The notes beneath the pieces were generated by a model. The model saw nothing but the letters and a program-made list of their open reading frames with translations, was not told the DNA's origin and did no database searches. The position numbers and the translations under genes were made by a program. Shown piece by piece: positions 58,985 to 64,000 of a DNA stretch of 64,000 nt (positions are counted from its first letter, which is position 1; each line of letters opens with the position of its first letter). Source of the stretch: Microvelia longipes (lineage: Eukaryota; Arthropoda; Insecta; Hemiptera; Veliidae); assembly GCA_018340805.1 (NCBI GenBank), contig JACMZG010001863.1:60183005-60247004 (forward strand). The letters are read 5' to 3'.

Positions 58985-61900
58985 CCCTAGCGGCACTAAG
59001 CAGCACTTCCCATCCGGGGACAGCAAACCTTGTCTAATACATCTTTTTCTCCTTATAAATGGCCCCGTGTGGTTCGCTCTCAAGTGATAAAAGAAAACGG
59101 AACATCTGGCGCAAACAAAATATAGTAGATAATGTTCTTGTGCCAGATAATTTTCGATCATACATGGGGTACTTATTATATGCTTGAAAGGAAAAGTGCC
59201 GAAATCCTGTGCTATATCTCACTTAGTGACTAATAATACATGAGTCTATTTCTGTGAAAGTGAGCATGTTTGGACCTGTTAGCACAACAATGAGCTGGTG
59301 AGTTGGTTCAAGGCGTCTTCGCCATTCTTGCCATCGGCTACGGCCGAGAGAGCGTTATTTTCACCATATTTAAAGGTTTTTGCCGTACGCTACAGACTTT
59401 TCTACATTTTTTTAATATCGCACTATTGGCGTGTAAGGAGCGTTCGCATATGAGTATTTGTGTGTCGCACTGTAAAAAACCACTCTCATTGCGAGACTTG
59501 TCATAGAAGGATAGCTCAGTAGTATACGCTCACGAGCATCACGTCTACTTTATCGTGGCACTGTGTCTAATTTGCCCATTTTCTTTGCGTGTGGAGAGAT
59601 TCTGCGACGCACGCTATGTGCTTTGATAGCATCTGTAACGTCCATTCTGCGTTGTCCAAGCGAGTTCTATTACCCGTGTGTTTATCGGCACCTGTAAATA
59701 CCATTGCTTGCCGGTTGTAGAGTTTAACCACAGTGAGCTGATTTAGTTCCTCCATCGCACTCGGCAGAAAGAACACGCAGTGTCTCATATCTGCGTTCCG
59801 TTAAGTTCTAACACTATTTTATCGCACTGTAAATACTATTTCTTGCGTTGTTATGGTTCTACACTATTTTTTTAACACACATCTGCAGGCGACTAGTAAC
59901 ACGTCATATTTCTCTTACGAAAGACTATGTGGGGGCGGTTACGAAATCCAAAATCTATATTTTTTAGCCCCTTTCTTTGCGCATCTGCAAAGACAGATGA
60001 TGTACTAAGTTACCGGTGCATAAGTAAAGCTATTTTTTCATCAATGCGTATAATGAGGCAATACCCAAACCCTATGATAGTGTGATATTTTTGTTTGTTT
60101 GAACCAGCCACTCGTCTTCCCGCACTTTTCACGCCTGGCACTTGAAACACGTTCTATACTCTTATTAAGCTTTAATATGTAGATATATATATTAACTCCA
60201 AGAAAGCAACATAATATTATTTTTTGTAGCCGTGTTCAGAAATTAGTCGACGAAGATAATATATAGCAATCTAGGATCAGGAAGATCTCAGTTCTCGACA
60301 TGCTCCGTAGTTCAAAGATATAAATTTATGCTCTCTTTAGATACCTCGGCTATGGCTGTGTGAGAGAGAAAGATTATAGGCGTGTGTTTCTTCAGCTTTA
60401 ACGTTAAAAAGAAAAAACTGCACAGTGTGAAGCTGTAAAATTTTATTCCCATCTCTCGGTTTAGTTAAAATAACAAAACTTAATTGAAATTGACGTCTAT
60501 AAGGGTTTAACGCAAGAGTATTACCCAACCATTACGTGCAAAGTTATAATACTGTTCAAGGGGTTTTTTTCGATGTCATATATCAGTATCCTAAGTATAA
60601 TATTCTACTTGAAAGAGAACTAACGCCGTGTACCGTCGGGCGTACGATAGCCACTAAAAACACGTGTAAAACTCTTAATATAAGAACATCTTACACTGGG
60701 ATTGCACAAGTTGGTAATTATCTTAAATTGAAACACCTCTTCCATCGAAAAATTTTCAGAGTGCGCTATATTTAGTCTGTGGCAGATGCTGAGATAAAAC
60801 AATGTCTCTCTCTAGATACAGAATTAATATTTGTTGCAAAGAGTAGCAGCAGTTTGCACGGTGATACATATATACCACGAAACTTATACTAGAACGTGTA
60901 TTTCGCGATTTTCTACATGAGTCCCGTGTAGCAGCGCCAACGGCAGTCGCTGATAAGAAATTTGATTGAATGGTAGGGCTGGAGTTACGATATGTTCAAA
61001 AGCGTCCTTGATGGAATTTTTGGTTTTTCTTATTTGTGACGGATGTGTGTTCTTTAAGATTTTTTATCAATGAGTGTTTAAATTAATATTTAAGATATTT
61101 AGGGCAGAACTATGTAACTTCAGGTAGAACTCCAATTGATTACGGAAATCCGTTGGTAAAGGTACAGCGGGGTTTTAAGTGGGATTTGTCACTGGAAGTA
61201 TTTAAATTGGGTGATAAGTATAGGTGAAAGTTATCACAATATAGCGTGTGTTTCTACTTATGTAGTTGTATTGTTAATTCATGTTACTTTCTCAAATAAT
61301 TTTATTAATATTACACACATCAACCACACATAAATTATTTTTTAAATGCCATTAAATTGTTTAAATTAGTTTGTTAAAGGTATTTAAATTCAACTGATAA
61401 CAACCGATTTTCCACGTGATTAGGTTGTTTTAAATTATGTTTTATTAATCTTCCAGCTCCCGCGGATTTTAATTTATATACACTAAACGCACTCAATAAA
61501 TAACGTGCAATAATCCTTCATACGTTCTTGTAAAATGTTTGTGATTAAATCATCCTCGTTCTCAGGTTTTAATTATTTTTTGGGCTAAATCGAGACAAAT
61601 CCCAATATCTTGTAGTAGAATGAGCAGACTGATTCATATATATGTGTGAAATCTGGAATAATCGAAGTATTTATCTGTAGAAGTATTAGGCCATTTTTAG
61701 CCACCAATTGCTTCGTTCTAATTAATTTTTACCGTAAATCATATTATTACAGAGTAACGCTAGGCAATATAGAGTGAATAAAAGAAGAATTTCTTCCCTA
61801 ACTGGGCTCCCGGAATCCGCTAATAGCGGGCAACTCTTAATGGTGTAGAAAAAAGCAGATGGTTACCTACACACTTTCGTTTCTGAACGCCCTCTACGAG

Positions 61901-64000
61901 TTTATTTACGAAGCGCATCCACACACCTATACATGCCACATCATAATGCTTTTGAATAGTCGGAATAGTCTAAAAGACAAAACCATGGTGCATAGTTAAG
62001 AGCGGAAGGGAGGCGGAGTTTATTTCCATTATAAGTTGTTTGCATACACGGTCCCAGTGTTGTTTTTACGCAATTTTGGTCGAAGGATGTATTGAAGTTC
62101 TCCCGTCGTCTGCTCTGTTCATCTCGGCAAGTACGAGAAGGTTAACATAGAGCAGTTTGGTTCTTGGTCTCTCTCTTTATCTCATCCGACTAGTGTAAAG
62201 TCTCCATTTGTTCTCTGTTTTTGTTTATCAATTCTCTTTTATGTGATTTCGGAAGCTTGGAGAAGGTTTCTCCCACAGAAGCAGAAAGATAGTGTTAGTC
62301 TTTTAGTGCGAGAGCGCGCAATTCGCATGTTGTGATCGTTATCGATGTCGCAGGCTGTGAGGGTAGTTTAAAGTATATCTCAGGAAAACATATATTAAGC
62401 ATTGCTTTGTAAAGAATAAACAAAGATTTATTCTAAAAAGCTTCTCGCTTTTTGGCGTAGTATACTCACATAGAACTTTCTGCATACATTTATAATCACT
62501 GCCTTTTTAATTATATTTCCTAAGTTTTCAGAGTGCGAAGAAATAATATTTATCTGTTAAAAAATGATAAGGTGCTAATATATTGCTCTGACTTATATAA
62601 TATATAATAACAGCAGGTACCATAAGAGATAAGCTTCATATTTGACATATATTTTTAATCTTCTAATGGTAAGTAACTAATTATTCCTATGATACATCTC
62701 ACAATAAAGATGTAATATGTAGCAAATCATTGACAATATACATAATATAAGTACTAATTCCTATTGACATCACTATCACATACATAATATAAGTACAGAA
62801 TTCTTTAAATCGTATTATTCCTCTTATATAACTGCACTAACTTAACGTATCTAATCTTGCACAGTGACATAATATAAATACTAATCCTTGAACTACAACA
62901 GTATACTTATTAATATCATCATAGTACTAATCATCTTTTGACACATAACATAATGTAAAAAGTAAACATACATCTTTAACACATAGCACAATATATTGAA
63001 AGTATAAAAAATCTCTTTGTACTACTCACTACCAAATAATATATGTATGCGTGAAATAACTCTTTTTGACTAGTCATATATAATAAAGTAGTACATATAT
63101 AATTTAGGAAATCTTTTAACACTTAGATATCTATAAGTACATAAGAATTTTTGTGATACATAATCATAATAGTTAAGGATATCCATATTATATTCTAAGT
63201 TCCCTTTGACCCATATCATAATAATATTTTAAGTATTATTAGTACATATCTTGGTTTGCATATTAATATTCCTTTGGTTATCTTAAGGTATTAAAAAATT
63301 CGTTTGACTCCATCTCGACATACAATAATATTATATAGATAGTTAATTGGATACAGATTGACTCACATACATAATACTAAATATGTTAATTTATTACTTA
63401 TTTACCTCTCCTTATAATATATCATGATCAAGGCGTATATATAATTTCAGCACATTGATCAGATGGCTCCAAATAGTTTCTTTTTATAAAATGTCACTCA
63501 TTTGGTTTTACTAAATTTAAACTTTTGTACCGAATGCTCACCGGGTAGTGTAGAAACGACTCACGCTTTTTACCAATATGCACATTCATCTATATCAATA
63601 AGTTCATAAATCTAACACACATACTTATATCACACTGACAAATACAAGATATCACCAACAATATTACAAATCAAGAGTAAATACTTTAGTGAAGATAAGT
63701 AATAAATTTAATTCTGTGTGTGAAACAAAATTGTAATGCATGACATCTTTAAGGATTATCCTCAGGAATCCTATAGGTGATTAATCACATAGAACTCTTC
63801 ATAGATAGCTCGCGCGTTTTTGTGATAGACCTAGGCAGTCATAATTGCCACGTGACAGGTGTTTTTGCATCATCCCGGTGTGACATAATTTAGTGACGCT
63901 AAGTCTCGCTCTAGATTACTCGTCTACAAAAACGTCTCTTCAAACAGATTTTGCACGCATAGCATACCGCTATACCATGTTATCCGGTGTTTCCATACTG
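58985..64000. repeat. Segment B: error-rich copy of 54.1-57.98 kb
   Basis: Collinear with segment A but longer (about 4.4 kb for A's 3.2 kb up to the end of the 30-bp array), because of many scattered 1-8 base insertions and substitutions. Landmarks: ACTTCCCATCCGGGGA (59007), degenerate 48-bp array (59385-59880), MITE (about 60258-60470), TIR element (about 60905-61960), ACGGTCCCAGTGTTG (62050) and degenerate 30-bp array (about 62680-63375). Damage is spread evenly over arrays and unique sequence. Open frames here (59303-59506, 60536-60775 and others) are not credible genes. Confidence 0.85.

Noticed and set aside
57931..59161. Long frames of 340-400 codons on both strands
   Set aside because: Likewise artefacts of the second N gap.

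Overview
The window looks like non-genic DNA from a large, AT-rich, repeat-laden animal genome, most likely an arthropod and plausibly an insect. The reasons are insect-type non-LTR retrotransposons carrying RNase H, Ty3/Gypsy-like LTR fragments, tRNA-headed SINEs, many small inverted-repeat elements, and very long (TA)n tracts. I found no convincing host protein-coding gene, no rRNA operon and no CRISPR. The species cannot be named from the sequence.

Layout. 1-4.0 kb: a broken I/Jockey-superclade LINE (minus strand) embedded in a 43-bp minisatellite; LINE plus array repeats with a 2,987-bp period. 4-12.7 kb: LINE scraps, (TA)n tracts and a run of foldback/MITE elements. 12.7-13.1 kb: a 344-bp palindrome that carries one hammerhead ribozyme motif on each strand, the most interesting object here. 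13.4-22.7 kb: minisatellites, a long hairpin at 15.9-16.4 kb and several MITEs. 22.86-26.64 kb: the 5' part of an LTR retrotransposon (putative LTR, tRNA-Lys-type primer site, gag with a frameshift), cut by a 1,000-N gap. 28-41 kb: foldbacks, a dimeric satellite, a hAT-like MITE with a perfect 8-bp target duplication, LINE relics and a tRNA-headed SINE. 42-52 kb: three copies of a second SINE family (one with an 11-bp target duplication, one split by a mariner-like MITE), two copies of a ~0.75-kb repeat, a Ty3/Gypsy RT relic, and a DNA element interrupted by a truncated LINE.

54.1-64 kb: the segment before the second 1,000-N gap (54.1-57.98 kb) recurs after it (59.0-64 kb) in the same order, but riddled with small insertions and substitutions. 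This looks like an uncorrected long-read copy of the same locus or haplotype rather than independent biology.

Nothing forms a pathway or operon; the region is a record of nested insertions. Several can be ordered in time because empty-site copies are present: the mariner-like MITE landed in a SINE, the hAT-like MITE in an older dispersed repeat, and a LINE in a TIR element. All protein-coding remains are transposon-derived and nearly all are broken. Family names come from motifs read by eye; no database search was possible.
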